Shown here piece after piece: positions 26,832 to 34,887 of a DNA stretch of 64,000 nucleotides; within the stretch, counting starts at the first letter, position 1, and every line of letters starts with the position of its first letter. Under the pieces are notes generated by a model, which was given only the letters and a program-made list of their open reading frames with translations, had not been told where the DNA came from and made no database searches. This DNA comes from Photobacterium rosenbergii. GTDB taxonomy: Bacteria > Pseudomonadota > Gammaproteobacteria > Enterobacterales > Vibrionaceae. A program made the translations under genes and the position numbers. The stretch spans positions 1,302,001 through 1,366,000 of the forward strand of contig NZ_PYMB01000001.1 of assembly GCF_003026455.1 (NCBI RefSeq), in the 5' to 3' direction.

Positions 26832-28364
26832 ATGGAACTTAAAAAGAAACACTTGGCGCTATTAATTGCCGCATTTATCGGGCTTTCAGGTTGTGTGGAA
26901 GACGCAAAAGATTCTGATGGTAGTGGAAATAGTGGTGAAGTAACCCCACCAGATGGTGGCGACAATGGCGGAGGCGATAACGGCGGCGGTGATAATGGTG
27001 GTGATGGCGACGATCTGAAACTGCCTCGGGAAGTAACTTTATATTATAAGGCTGATGACAAAGAAGATAGCCCGTATGGAATGTACCTTTATGATAAAAA
27101 TGGCGACGCATTAGCAATTGGTAATGACAACAGCGTTACTCACTCTAATATCACCATGACAGGGGAAACTTCTGTCAAAGATCCGTTAACCGTGACAGTT
27201 TCCGAAGACAAGGCGTCTATTGTTTTTTCTTCTGAAGACAAAGCCTATGACCTAAATACAGCCAATGGCAATGACAACCTAAACGGTACATTGCAGTTTA
27301 AAGTCATAACAAACAGTTTTGATGTAATTAACGGTGATGATGTAGAAAATACGGTCACACTCAATATGGCATCTGGTGATAATAAAGCCTCTGTCGATGT
27401 CACTAGTGCGGTCTCAGCCTCTATCGGTGCAACTCAACCCCAGCTTATTCGTGTTCCTTTACGCTGTTTCCAAGAACAAGAAAATGGTATAGACATTAGC
27501 AAAGTCGACGTTGCTATGACCCTAGAGTCAATAGGCCCTATTGAATACCAGTTTAGCGATGCCCGGATTATTGCTAACTCTGTTCCTGAACAATCAGGCT
27601 CGAATAATGTTCAAGGTTGTTTAAATAACAATAATAGCCAGGTCATTGTCGGGGAAAGTTCTGTAATTACTGAAAGTATCAAAACGGATGCTGGCTGGGT
27701 TGAACAGGGACTTGCAACAGAAATACTTCGTACCCGAGGCCAAAGTGTTAATCCAACACCTAATGGCAATGAAAATGGCGCAACTCGTTATGTAGGCATT
27801 GGTTATGATAGTACTGCAGAAACAGGCGCTTTCGATCCGACGAAGCGCAGTGTTTTAACCTTCTCAATTGATAAAGCAGCAAATCTTAAAGATATGAAGA
27901 AGGAGCGTCTAGATATTAGCCGATATATGGGCGGAACATTACAAATGAAATTTTTCATGCCTGCGGCCAGTATTGATTTACCACAAGGTGACGATACATT
28001 CCTTGTCTTGCAATTTGACACACCAGATAGCAAAACGACTGATGTTGCACCTGGAGGCTACCCTCAATCTGAGCTTATATCTTACAGCCTAAATCAAGCT
28101 AATTACGAAAAAGGGAAAGTTCTAGATATTGAGATTCCAATCAAGGACTTCTTCACTAAAGCAGATACAGGTGCAGTGAGTTTAAACGGCATTCAATACG
28201 TCCAGAAACTGGTAACACATATCCAGCAAACTGATAGCGAAGGTAATGCTGATTACTCCCAGCTCGATAAATTCCGCTATGGTCTGGCCGACATCAAACT
28301 TGTAATGCCAACTGATGAACCTGAAGTTCCTGAAGTGCCTGAACCAGAAGCACCTGCGGAGTAA
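26832..28364 (+). CDS. Lipoprotein with Gly/Asp-rich stalk and ExoP-C-like glycan-binding modules
   Basis: This 510-residue lipoprotein has its lipobox at LIAAFIGLSGC. A flexible stalk of repeated GGGDN units (about residues 33-62) follows, then two beta-sandwich modules. The first has LIRVPLRCFQEQENGIDISKVDV and IEYQFSDARII, the ExoP-C pattern. The second runs to KFRYGLADIKLVMP, followed by a PEVPEVPEPEAPAE tail. AGGAAGTGAAA precedes the ATG at 26832. A long stalk suits surface display. It is a probable glycan-capture protein and a paralogue of the gene at 21964-23307. Confidence 0.7.
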   Translation: MELKKKHLALLIAAFIGLSGCVEDAKDSDGSGNSGEVTPPDGGDNGGGDNGGGDNGGDGDDLKLPREVTLYYKADDKEDSPYGMYLYDKNGDALAIGNDNSVTHSNITMTGETSVKDPLTVTVSEDKASIVFSSEDKAYDLNTANGNDNLNGTLQFKVITNSFDVINGDDVENTVTLNMASGDNKASVDVTSAVSASIGATQPQLIRVPLRCFQEQENGIDISKVDVAMTLESIGPIEYQFSDARIIANSVPEQSGSNNVQGCLNNNNSQVIVGESSVITESIKTDAGWVEQGLATEILRTRGQSVNPTPNGNENGATRYVGIGYDSTAETGAFDPTKRSVLTFSIDKAANLKDMKKERLDISRYMGGTLQMKFFMPAASIDLPQGDDTFLVLQFDTPDSKTTDVAPGGYPQSELISYSLNQANYEKGKVLDIEIPIKDFFTKADTGAVSLNGIQYVQKLVTHIQQTDSEGNADYSQLDKFRYGLADIKLVMPTDEPEVPEVPEPEAPAE

Positions 28365-28386
28365 TACTCGATAGCTATTCGTTCTC

Positions 28387-28417
28387 AAAGCCAACTCATT
28401 ATTTGGGTTGGCTTTTT
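28387..28417 (+). terminator. Intra-operon terminator between ExoP-C lipoprotein and sulfatase C
   Basis: A 9-bp stem (AAAGCCAAC with GTTGGCTTT) ends in TTTTT. It lies after the lipoprotein stop (28364) and before the sulfatase start (28441), mirroring the arrangement at 21825-21870 in the opposite operon. Confidence 0.75.
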
Positions 28418-28440
28418 CAAATCTGAGTTAAAGGAATATT

Positions 28441-29877
28441 ATGACTCTTCCATCGCTAAATAAATGCGCCCTCGCTAGCGCACTCAGCTCGGCACTATGC
28501 CTAAGCCAACCCACTTTAGCCGACTCTCAACCCATGCCTATGGTTGATGGCCATCGCGCCCCTAATGTCGTTTTACTATTTGCTGATGATCTTGGCTATG
28601 CCGATACAGGCTTCCAGAACAGCAGCAAAGATGTGGTTACGCCTAATTTGGATAAACTGGCCAAAGCCGGTGCAATTCTTACTACCGGTTATGTCACTGC
28701 GCCGGTATGCGGCCCTTCTCGTGCTGGTATGCTATCGGGGCGGTATCAAGAGAGTTTCGGCTACCACGACAACACGGCCCCTTATGTTCGTGAAGAAGGC
28801 ATTGTGCAGGGCTTGCCGCTTGATATCCCTACTATCGGTAATCGCTTCCAGGACATCGGCTATACCACGGCAATGATTGGCAAATACCATGATGGTGACC
28901 CGAAGGAGTACTGGCCACACAACCGTGGGTTTGACGAATTCTTTGGTTTCAACAACGGCGCTGCCAATTACTTCGTCGGACCTATCAACGATAAGAACGC
29001 CGAGGAAAAGCCTAACTCCTCTATCTACCATAATGACCAGTTGGTACCGCCTTTTGATGACTACCTGACCGACCGTTTTGGTAACGAGGCTGTCAATTTT
29101 ATCGAGAACCACAAAGACGAGCCGTTTTTCCTTTATGTTCCGTTCAACGCTATTCACGGCCCATTACAGGCACTGGATGAAGATATCGAACGCTTCAAAC
29201 ATATAAAAGATCCTAAACGTCGCCTGTCGGTCGCGATGAATTACAACATGGATAAGAACGTCGGTAATATCATCAACAAACTCCAAGAGCATGAGTTGAT
29301 GGAAGATACCATTATTATCTTCTTGTCTGACAATGGCGGTAAACCCAAGGGCAATGCCTCGTATAACCACCCTTTGCGTGGGCAGAAAAACGAACTTTGG
29401 GATGGTGGCATCCGCGTACCATTTACCGTTACATGGCAAGGGAAAATATCAGCCGGGCAGACCATCGATGATCCAGTGATCTCACTCGATATATTACCAA
29501 CCGTATTAAAGGCCGCAGGCGCTGATACTTCTGATTGGGATATCGACGGTGTAGATATCATGCCACGTCTAACTGGCCAATCAGAGAAACTCGATAATCG
29601 CTTCCTATATTGGGACAGAGTGATCAAAGCCGCTATTCGTGATGATGACTGGAAGCTTGTTATGCCAAACATCACACCACGAAAAACAGAGATCCAGCTA
29701 TTTAAGATCAGCGAAGATATCAGTGAGTCCAACAACCTCGCCGACAAGCACCCAGAGCAAGTCGAACGTTTGATGAAAGAGTTCAAACAATGGCAAGCTA
29801 AAAACGAGCCGGCTAAATGGGGATGGAACAAGAAGAAATTCCCGCATAAAACGGTCTTCCGTGGTCAACAGTATTAA
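28441..29877 (+). CDS. Exported sulfatase C (FGly type I, paralogue of sulfatase A)
   Basis: This 478-residue S1 sulfatase has a signal peptide (residues 1-27, ending TLA). Metal ligands are in LFADD (near 47-50), and the C-G-P-S-R motif starts at Cys90. Blocks GKYHDGDPKEYW, NAIHGPLQALDED and FLSDNGGK match sulfatase A in order and spacing. The family removes sulfate esters after FGly maturation. A and C differ mainly in the signal peptide and the C-terminal 40 residues, so they probably act on related positions or linkages. Last gene of its operon, followed by a strong terminator. Confidence 0.92.
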   Translation: MTLPSLNKCALASALSSALCLSQPTLADSQPMPMVDGHRAPNVVLLFADDLGYADTGFQNSSKDVVTPNLDKLAKAGAILTTGYVTAPVCGPSRAGMLSGRYQESFGYHDNTAPYVREEGIVQGLPLDIPTIGNRFQDIGYTTAMIGKYHDGDPKEYWPHNRGFDEFFGFNNGAANYFVGPINDKNAEEKPNSSIYHNDQLVPPFDDYLTDRFGNEAVNFIENHKDEPFFLYVPFNAIHGPLQALDEDIERFKHIKDPKRRLSVAMNYNMDKNVGNIINKLQEHELMEDTIIIFLSDNGGKPKGNASYNHPLRGQKNELWDGGIRVPFTVTWQGKISAGQTIDDPVISLDILPTVLKAAGADTSDWDIDGVDIMPRLTGQSEKLDNRFLYWDRVIKAAIRDDDWKLVMPNITPRKTEIQLFKISEDISESNNLADKHPEQVERLMKEFKQWQAKNEPAKWGWNKKKFPHKTVFRGQQY

Positions 29878-29889
29878 CTAAATCAGTCC

Positions 29890-29925
29890 ATCAAGCCAGA
29901 GTCACTTAGCTCTGGCTTGATTCTA
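29890..29925 (+). terminator. Terminator after sulfatase C
   Basis: Perfect 12-bp arms (29890-29901 and 29910-29921) with an 8-base loop lie 13 bp after the sulfatase stop. The following T-tract is short (TTCTAT). Confidence 0.75.
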
Positions 29926-29975
29926 TAGATAGCAAATATTAGATATCTCTTGTTACAAAAACAAAGGGGGACATT

Positions 29976-30089
29976 ATGTGTGTGGTATGTGGTTCGCAAT
30001 TAGTACGGCAAAAAAGAAACTGGTGGCAAAAAGTGGTTTATCGTTCTATTTGGAAATGCTCGAAGTGTCAGCATCAAATTATGTTGTAG
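29976..30089 (+). CDS. 37-residue zinc-ribbon microprotein
   Basis: This short gene encodes MCVVCGSQLVRQKRNWWQ, then KVVYRSIWKCSKCQHQIML. The two CxxC pairs (Cys2/Cys5 and Cys28/Cys31) would form one zinc ribbon. The start is preceded by AAGGGGG at ideal spacing, which is much stronger than most sites here. The basic, tryptophan-containing middle suggests nucleic-acid or protein binding. It is not part of the sulfate-removal chemistry by any visible sign. The frame is small, but the motif and ribosome binding site support it. Confidence 0.62.
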   Translation: MCVVCGSQLVRQKRNWWQKVVYRSIWKCSKCQHQIML

Positions 30090-30162
30090 AGCAGAGTGGC
30101 CATTGTGAGTTACACCTTTATCCAGACCAAGCCCACGTTTTCTTTAATATCAAAAAAACAAC
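30083..30162 (+). pseudogene. Remnant of an alpha/beta-hydrolase (S9/BD-FAE-like) esterase
   Basis: In one frame the DNA reads EQSGHCELHLYPDQAHVFFN, which matches the conserved C-terminal segment of esterases of the S9/BD-FAE type, where the catalytic His lies in a YPGQGHGFFN-like motif. Here the nearby Gly is replaced (QAHVFFN) and nothing upstream continues the gene. A hairpin (arms 30195-30208 and 30215-30228) follows, as a gene-end would have. It is probably a decayed carbohydrate esterase of the locus. Confidence 0.5.
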
Positions 30163-30194
30163 GAGACCTTGCAGTCAACCGTTGAGTTTTAATT

Positions 30195-30228
30195 TCTCTT
30201 GGCTTCATAAAACAATGAAGCCAAGAGA
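30195..30228. terminator. Strong hairpin after the esterase remnant
   Basis: Perfect 14-bp arms (30195-30208 and 30215-30228) with a 6-base loop. No long T-run follows on either strand. It may be the old terminator of the decayed esterase gene. Confidence 0.55.
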
Positions 30229-30262
30229 GTGCGTCTTCAGTGATACACTGATTGGCGCTGCA

Positions 30263-30598
30263 TTACCTTTCTATCCATTCACCATCAAGGTTAATGATTT
30301 TACATGGGTCTTTCTTTTCTCGTTTTTGATTGATACTTCGACATGACTGGAGCGCGTGATCGATAGCATCTTCTTGAGTATACCGATTTACTGCCCAAGC
30401 CCACCTTCCCTTTTTAGTTCGAGCCCATGCTTTATGAAAATCACCGTCCACATAATTGATCATATAACTTTCAATCGCAGTTTTGGTTTGTAAATGGTGT
30501 GTGACTATTTTCATTTCATCTTTACTGAGCGTCGGTTCCATCGCGCAACCTGAGAGTAGAATAGATAGTGCCAATGTTTGCAATATAGTTTTTTTCAT
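30263..30598 (-). CDS. Hypothetical lipoprotein
   Basis: This 111-residue protein starts MKKTILQTLALSILLSGC, a clear lipoprotein signal with lipidated Cys18. The mature part is basic, with two further cysteines (LQSCRSINQKREKKDPCKI) that could form a disulfide. No family is recognised. It is the third gene of a small minus-strand unit, its ATG overlapping the stop of a 33-residue frame (ATGA). Confidence 0.6.
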   Translation of the reverse strand: MKKTILQTLALSILLSGCAMEPTLSKDEMKIVTHHLQTKTAIESYMINYVDGDFHKAWARTKKGRWAWAVNRYTQEDAIDHALQSCRSINQKREKKDPCKIINLDGEWIER

Positions 30599-30696
30599 AA
30601 TGGTTCCTGTGCATCATCAATACTTAAACCTATCCACGCTCCAATCATGGTTAGATCAAAATCTCTCAGGCAGTGATCACTCCTGACGTATTTCAT
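30595..30696 (-). CDS. 33-residue translationally coupled small ORF
   Basis: The frame reads MKYVRSDHCLRDFDLTMIGA and ends SIDDAQEPL, with its TGA overlapping the ATG of the lipoprotein downstream. AGGAGA precedes its ATG at good spacing, and it starts 24 bp after the stop of the TolA-like gene. It may be a leader peptide or a coupling ORF. There is no similarity evidence. Confidence 0.4.
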   Translation of the reverse strand: MKYVRSDHCLRDFDLTMIGAWIGLSIDDAQEPL

Positions 30697-30719
30697 TTTG
30701 GTCTCCTAGTCATTCTGTC

Positions 30720-31085
30720 TTAATCACTCTGGGGGATAACCGTTAGTTTGATTGTTTTTATTTTCTTATATTCACTTTCTGGAAGCTCTAATAATGCCTC
30801 ATAAGGAAAAGTCATAGTTACGGCATCGATTACTGCGCGCTCGAATTGTTCATCTGCACTATTTTCTACAATCGTAACCTGCTCTATATTGGCACGGTCA
30901 TCTAAACTAATTTTTACTACGGCCTTCTTGCCTATATGATTTTTATTTAGATGTAAATTATTTTGAATTCTGTAAGATAGCTGTTCTGCACAATCCAACG
31001 CTGATATACATTCATCATTATTTGATACACAACCTAATAAATTAATAACAACTCCAAAAGCGAAAATGACATTTTTCAATTTCAC
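30720..31085 (-). CDS. TolA/TonB C-terminal-like lipoprotein
   Basis: This 121-residue protein has a lipoprotein-like signal (VIFAFGVVINLLGC). The mature part follows the TolA/TonB C-domain pattern: YRIQNNLHLNKNHIGKKAVVKISLDDRANIEQVTIVENSADEQFERAVIDAV. TolA and TonB C-domains connect inner- and outer-membrane machinery, but this protein lacks the usual inner-membrane anchor and long helix. It is probably a periplasmic accessory protein of unknown partner. The gap 31086-31328 contains no recognisable gene. Confidence 0.6.
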   Translation of the reverse strand: MKLKNVIFAFGVVINLLGCVSNNDECISALDCAEQLSYRIQNNLHLNKNHIGKKAVVKISLDDRANIEQVTIVENSADEQFERAVIDAVTMTFPYEALLELPESEYKKIKTIKLTVIPQSD

Positions 31086-31328
31086 TACCCTTAAATAATA
31101 ACAACCTAAATTTTTATTCTTCTGTGCTTGGACAGTTTTGATGTTTTATGTGAGTTTTGCTTCCAATATTGAGGCTGGGATGATGCCAAACGAAAAATGA
31201 GTCCACTACGCCTTAATCGATATTTGTTATTCTTCACAGTTTATACCCTGTCGTTCACCTGAGACCGAAAGTGCCGCCCATCCACTAGAAATGGCACGGC
31301 ACCCGGCTACATCAATAGTTTTGGTCAG

Positions 31329-31796
31329 TTAAGCTTGTTCGGGAAAGGCCTCATCCAAGAACTCACTCATTTCATTGGCCATGATTGTATTTCCCGTTAG
31401 CTTGGATTTTTTCAGTAACTCTTGTGCGGCTTCAGGGACGTACCGAGTATCGAGCTGAACATAGATTTCAATAAATGACTCCAACTCTTGCTCGGACAAT
31501 TGCGGGATGATCTCTTCAGCTTCCTTAACTGCTTGGTCATAAAAACCAGGTCGAGGGCCAAGGATGCTGGACTCCCATGTTTCAATCACCTGTTGGTATC
31601 CCCCGAGATATTTCTCTTCGATTCTGAGCTCAAGTTTATTCATGCCTTTCAAGGCATAAGTCAAATTTCCGTTGTCACGCTGCTGGCGAGCATACTCAAA
31701 GTATTCACTTGACTGGTTATATGCCTTTACCCATGCCATTACATAGGTAAAAGCAAGAAACACCACTATGAAAGATAGCTTTTTGGCCATATTCAT
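31329..31796 (-). CDS. Membrane-anchored helical protein coupled to the sugar ABC transporter
   Basis: The 155-residue protein has one N-terminal membrane anchor (MNMAKKLSFIVVFLAFTYVMAWV). A periplasmic helical part follows (YFEYARQQRDNGNLTYALKGMNKLELRIEEKYLGGYQQVIETWE, then LSEQELESFIEIYVQLD), resembling TPR-like helical pairs. Its ATG overlaps the stop of the upstream permease by one base (TAATG), which proves operon membership. The frame extends further upstream inside the permease gene, but that part is a shadow. I recognise no family. It may assist the binding protein or tune the transporter. Confidence 0.65.
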   Translation of the reverse strand: MNMAKKLSFIVVFLAFTYVMAWVKAYNQSSEYFEYARQQRDNGNLTYALKGMNKLELRIEEKYLGGYQQVIETWESSILGPRPGFYDQAVKEAEEIIPQLSEQELESFIEIYVQLDTRYVPEAAQELLKKSKLTGNTIMANEMSEFLDEAFPEQA

Positions 31797-32617
31797 TACT
31801 TCACCCCTACTCCGGTAAATGCTTTGATAAAGTTTTTCTGCATAAAGAAAAAGGCAAAGACGACAGGCACCGCAATCATAGTGGTCATAGCCCATACCTG
31901 CTCGAGGTTACCGGCTGGAATATCCTGCTGGAATTTAAATAGCGCCATTTGTAATGTCAGCATTGAGTCGTCACGGATATACAAAAGTGGCCCCATGAAA
32001 TCATTCCAAGCCCCCATAAAGGTCAAGATACCGACCGTTGCCATTGCAGGCCGCATCATTGGCAGTACAACTTTAAAGAAAATCCTAAATTCGCTTGCCC
32101 CATCAATTCTGGCAGCCTCCAAATATGCCTCGTCGACTTGGGTCATGAACTGATAGAGCAAAAAGATGTTATAAGCACTGATCGCGCCTGGGATAATCAG
32201 CACCCGATAAGTATTCACCCACCCCCAATCGTACATCATCATATAGACGGGAATAGTAAACAGGATGGCAGGCACCATCATTGATGAAAGGATCAACCGA
32301 AGCCAAACATCTCGACCCGGCATTTTGGTTTTGGCAATCGCAAAAGCCACCATAGCCGACAATAGGCAATTCAACACCATGACAGATACAGAGACAAAGA
32401 TAGTATTGAAGAAAATACGTAATAAGTTCGTACTTTCGAAAACATCCACATACCCTTTCCACGACCATTCTTTCGGCAAGGCGATAGGTGTGTGCATAAT
32501 TTCCGCACCAGATTTAAACGAGTTGATGATCATAAAGAAAAACGGATATAGCACGATAAAACTAGCGGCAATTAACCCCAAGTAGATTAGCCACTGATTC
32601 TTTTTAGAGCTGATCAT
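31796..32617 (-). CDS. Sugar ABC transporter permease 2 (MalG-like)
   Basis: This 273-residue inner-membrane protein belongs to the CUT1 MalG group. It shows six hydrophobic segments and the EAA loop LEAARIDGASEFRIFFKVVLPMMRP near residue 190, which docks the ATPase. Its start overlaps the stop of permease 1 by 4 bp (ATGA). Together they form the channel for oligosaccharides delivered by the binding protein at 33571-34812. Confidence 0.93.
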   Translation of the reverse strand: MISSKKNQWLIYLGLIAASFIVLYPFFFMIINSFKSGAEIMHTPIALPKEWSWKGYVDVFESTNLLRIFFNTIFVSVSVMVLNCLLSAMVAFAIAKTKMPGRDVWLRLILSSMMVPAILFTIPVYMMMYDWGWVNTYRVLIIPGAISAYNIFLLYQFMTQVDEAYLEAARIDGASEFRIFFKVVLPMMRPAMATVGILTFMGAWNDFMGPLLYIRDDSMLTLQMALFKFQQDIPAGNLEQVWAMTTMIAVPVVFAFFFMQKNFIKAFTGVGVK

Positions 32618-33495
32618 TGTTTATCTCCGCCATTGGTGAGTTTTATTTGCAGCGTTGTCAGCACAAAAATAACCATGGCTAACAAAAGCCCAGCCGTTGA
32701 CGCTTGGCCCATTTTCATTTGCTCAAAGCCTATCTGATACAGATACAATACCGGGGTCAGTGCCGCATGATGTGGACCGCCCTGTAGGTCAAAGTTCATA
32801 AAGACTTCGGTAAACATCTGCAGGCCATTGATCACATTGATCGTTAACACAAAGACAATTTGCGGCTTCAGCAGTGGCAGAGTGATCCGAGACACTTTTC
32901 GCCACCAGCTTGCTCCATCAATTTCTGCCGCCTCAAACAATGATTTGTTGATACTGGCAATCCCACCGAGGAAGATAATCATCTGTACCCCAAACCATTT
33001 CCAGGAACTGAACACCGCGAGAACCGGCATAGGTAACCATTGTTCAAACTTCCAGAAAACCGGCTGACTCAATATATCCATGCCCATCATGGCATTCTGG
33101 ATTGGGCCGGTTGGGCCCGCCAAAAAATCAAAGATCAGCATCGCAACGGTCACCGATGTCACCACAGGGATAAACAAAATCGTCCGAAACAAGCTGGATA
33201 GAAAAGTAATTTCATTGAGCATAAGTGCTGCACCCAACGAAATCACAAAACTGAGGGAAATAAAAATGATCTGGTTAAAGAACACGTTGAGAATCGATTG
33301 CCAAAACCTAAAATCAACGGCGACATTAATCCAGTTTCCGATACCAACAAATCTGGTATTTTCAGGATTTAATATATTGATATCGAGAAAGCTATTTTCA
33401 AATGACAAAAAGAATGGATAAAGCATGAAAATAGCAAAGTAGAGGACCCAAGGTGTGATAAACACATAGGATATCCAGTGGCGTTTAAAGTTCAT
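32614..33495 (-). CDS. Sugar ABC transporter permease 1 (MalF-like)
   Basis: This CUT1-type permease has about 293 residues from the ATG at 33495. It contains hydrophobic segments starting WISYVFITPWVLYFAIFMLYPFF and the EAA loop FEAAEIDGASWWRKVSRITLPLLKP near residue 205. GGGACG upstream supports 33495; ATGs at 33510 and 33534 are alternatives. It partners permease 2. Oligosaccharide importers of this type pass glycans of roughly 2-7 units, which suits a downstream phosphorylase. Confidence 0.92.
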   Translation of the reverse strand: MNFKRHWISYVFITPWVLYFAIFMLYPFFLSFENSFLDINILNPENTRFVGIGNWINVAVDFRFWQSILNVFFNQIIFISLSFVISLGAALMLNEITFLSSLFRTILFIPVVTSVTVAMLIFDFLAGPTGPIQNAMMGMDILSQPVFWKFEQWLPMPVLAVFSSWKWFGVQMIIFLGGIASINKSLFEAAEIDGASWWRKVSRITLPLLKPQIVFVLTINVINGLQMFTEVFMNFDLQGGPHHAALTPVLYLYQIGFEQMKMGQASTAGLLLAMVIFVLTTLQIKLTNGGDKQ

Positions 33496-33570
33496 GATAA
33501 AACGTCCCATGTAAATAAAATCAATTTGAAGCAAAATTGTTAAGCCATAAAACAGTGAACAAACTCACTA

Positions 33571-34812
33571 TCAATGTCGTAAAACGAATTTTGCTTCCTT
33601 GCTAGCTTGAGTCACTGCGTCTTCTGCAGACAACTCATCCATCACCACGACCTTTGAGTAGTATTTCAAAATGATGTTAGAGACTTCCCCCACATGGACA
33701 GAAGATTCATTCATGACCGCATGTTGTAATTGGTCAACAAACGGTTTGACATCCGGTGTTTGGAAGTAAGGATTACCCTGTAACGATTTCAAGGTCGGTA
33801 GGTTTTGCAGTACCATGTTGGCTTTCAAGTTGTAATCATCTTCCATCAGCATTTCAATCAGTTGCCAACTGCGCATCTCGATATGCCGGGTGTTTTTAAA
33901 GACCATCAAGGCCCGACCATCAAGGTTCGAATAATGGGTTTGGCCCTTGTGCTGGGTTGGAATGGGGGCAATACCGACATCCTTACCTATCTCCATCGGA
34001 TGTCCCGCTGCGTCCTGCAAGTTCACTCGCCATGCAATGCCGTATTGAGGCCACATCCCGATTGTTCGCGAAAAGAAGTTTTGCTCCATGGTTAACGGCG
34101 CATACTTCTGCACTTCCTTCATGGTATTTAGGAAATCGACCATCCCGGCCTCTTTCTTATCGAAAATCGGGTGAGTGCCGTATTTATTCAGCAACTGATA
34201 TTGACCACCATTGAAGTTGTAATAGATCTGCGAAAGCATGTTCCAATACCAACTCCCCCCAGCTAATGCATCGTTCCACAAGGCTACGCCATGTACTTTT
34301 GCGCCATTGTCCTGGGGTGGCAATTCATTGATTTTCTCTGCCGCATACAAAAGCTCGTCCCACGTTTCTGGTGGTGTTTCTGGGTCTAGCCCTGCCTTTC
34401 TAAACAAGTCTTTGTTATAAATCATCATCTGGGTCGTGGCGTGCCAGGGAATATAATAATGACGGCCAAAGTTTTTACTCATAAACTGCGGAGCAATGCG
34501 TGATTTCATGTCATCAAAGCCATCAAACCTATCGAGATACGTCAAACGACCAAGTTCAGCATACCGCGCGACCATATAGCCAAAGACGCCAGCATAAACA
34601 TTGGGATAATCTCCGGCAGCCATGCGAGTTTCTAAATTACTGTCGTTCGTTAACACCAACTCAATGTCTGGATATCGCTTTTCGAAATCTGGCTTAATAA
34701 TGTTTTTAACGAATTCGATTTGATCACCGGAGGAGACCATAAATTCAAGCTTTTCTTTTGCTTGAGCAAATGGCGTAACAGCAATAAGTACAACCAATAA
34801 CCACTTGTACAT
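33571..34812 (-). CDS. Sugar ABC transporter periplasmic binding protein (family 1)
   Basis: This 413-residue protein has a cleavable signal peptide (MYKWLLVVLIAVTPFAQA) and is not a lipoprotein. The body shows solute-binding family 1 features: EFVKNIIKPDFEKRYPDIELV, PWHATTQMMIYNKDLFRKAGL near 120, and PPETWDELLYAAEKIN near 145. In the SOGP gene clusters of Firmicutes, the equivalent protein binds sophoro-oligosaccharides, so a beta-1,2-linked ligand is a reasonable prediction here. It is 76 bp downstream of the LacI regulator and heads the transporter genes. Confidence 0.9.
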   Translation of the reverse strand: MYKWLLVVLIAVTPFAQAKEKLEFMVSSGDQIEFVKNIIKPDFEKRYPDIELVLTNDSNLETRMAAGDYPNVYAGVFGYMVARYAELGRLTYLDRFDGFDDMKSRIAPQFMSKNFGRHYYIPWHATTQMMIYNKDLFRKAGLDPETPPETWDELLYAAEKINELPPQDNGAKVHGVALWNDALAGGSWYWNMLSQIYYNFNGGQYQLLNKYGTHPIFDKKEAGMVDFLNTMKEVQKYAPLTMEQNFFSRTIGMWPQYGIAWRVNLQDAAGHPMEIGKDVGIAPIPTQHKGQTHYSNLDGRALMVFKNTRHIEMRSWQLIEMLMEDDYNLKANMVLQNLPTLKSLQGNPYFQTPDVKPFVDQLQHAVMNESSVHVGEVSNIILKYYSKVVVMDELSAEDAVTQASKEAKFVLRH

Positions 34813-34887
34813 CTAATCATCCTTGAAAACAGGAAAAAGGGAAACTCTAATTTTGATACACTTCAACTTGTTGTTTATTTATATTAT

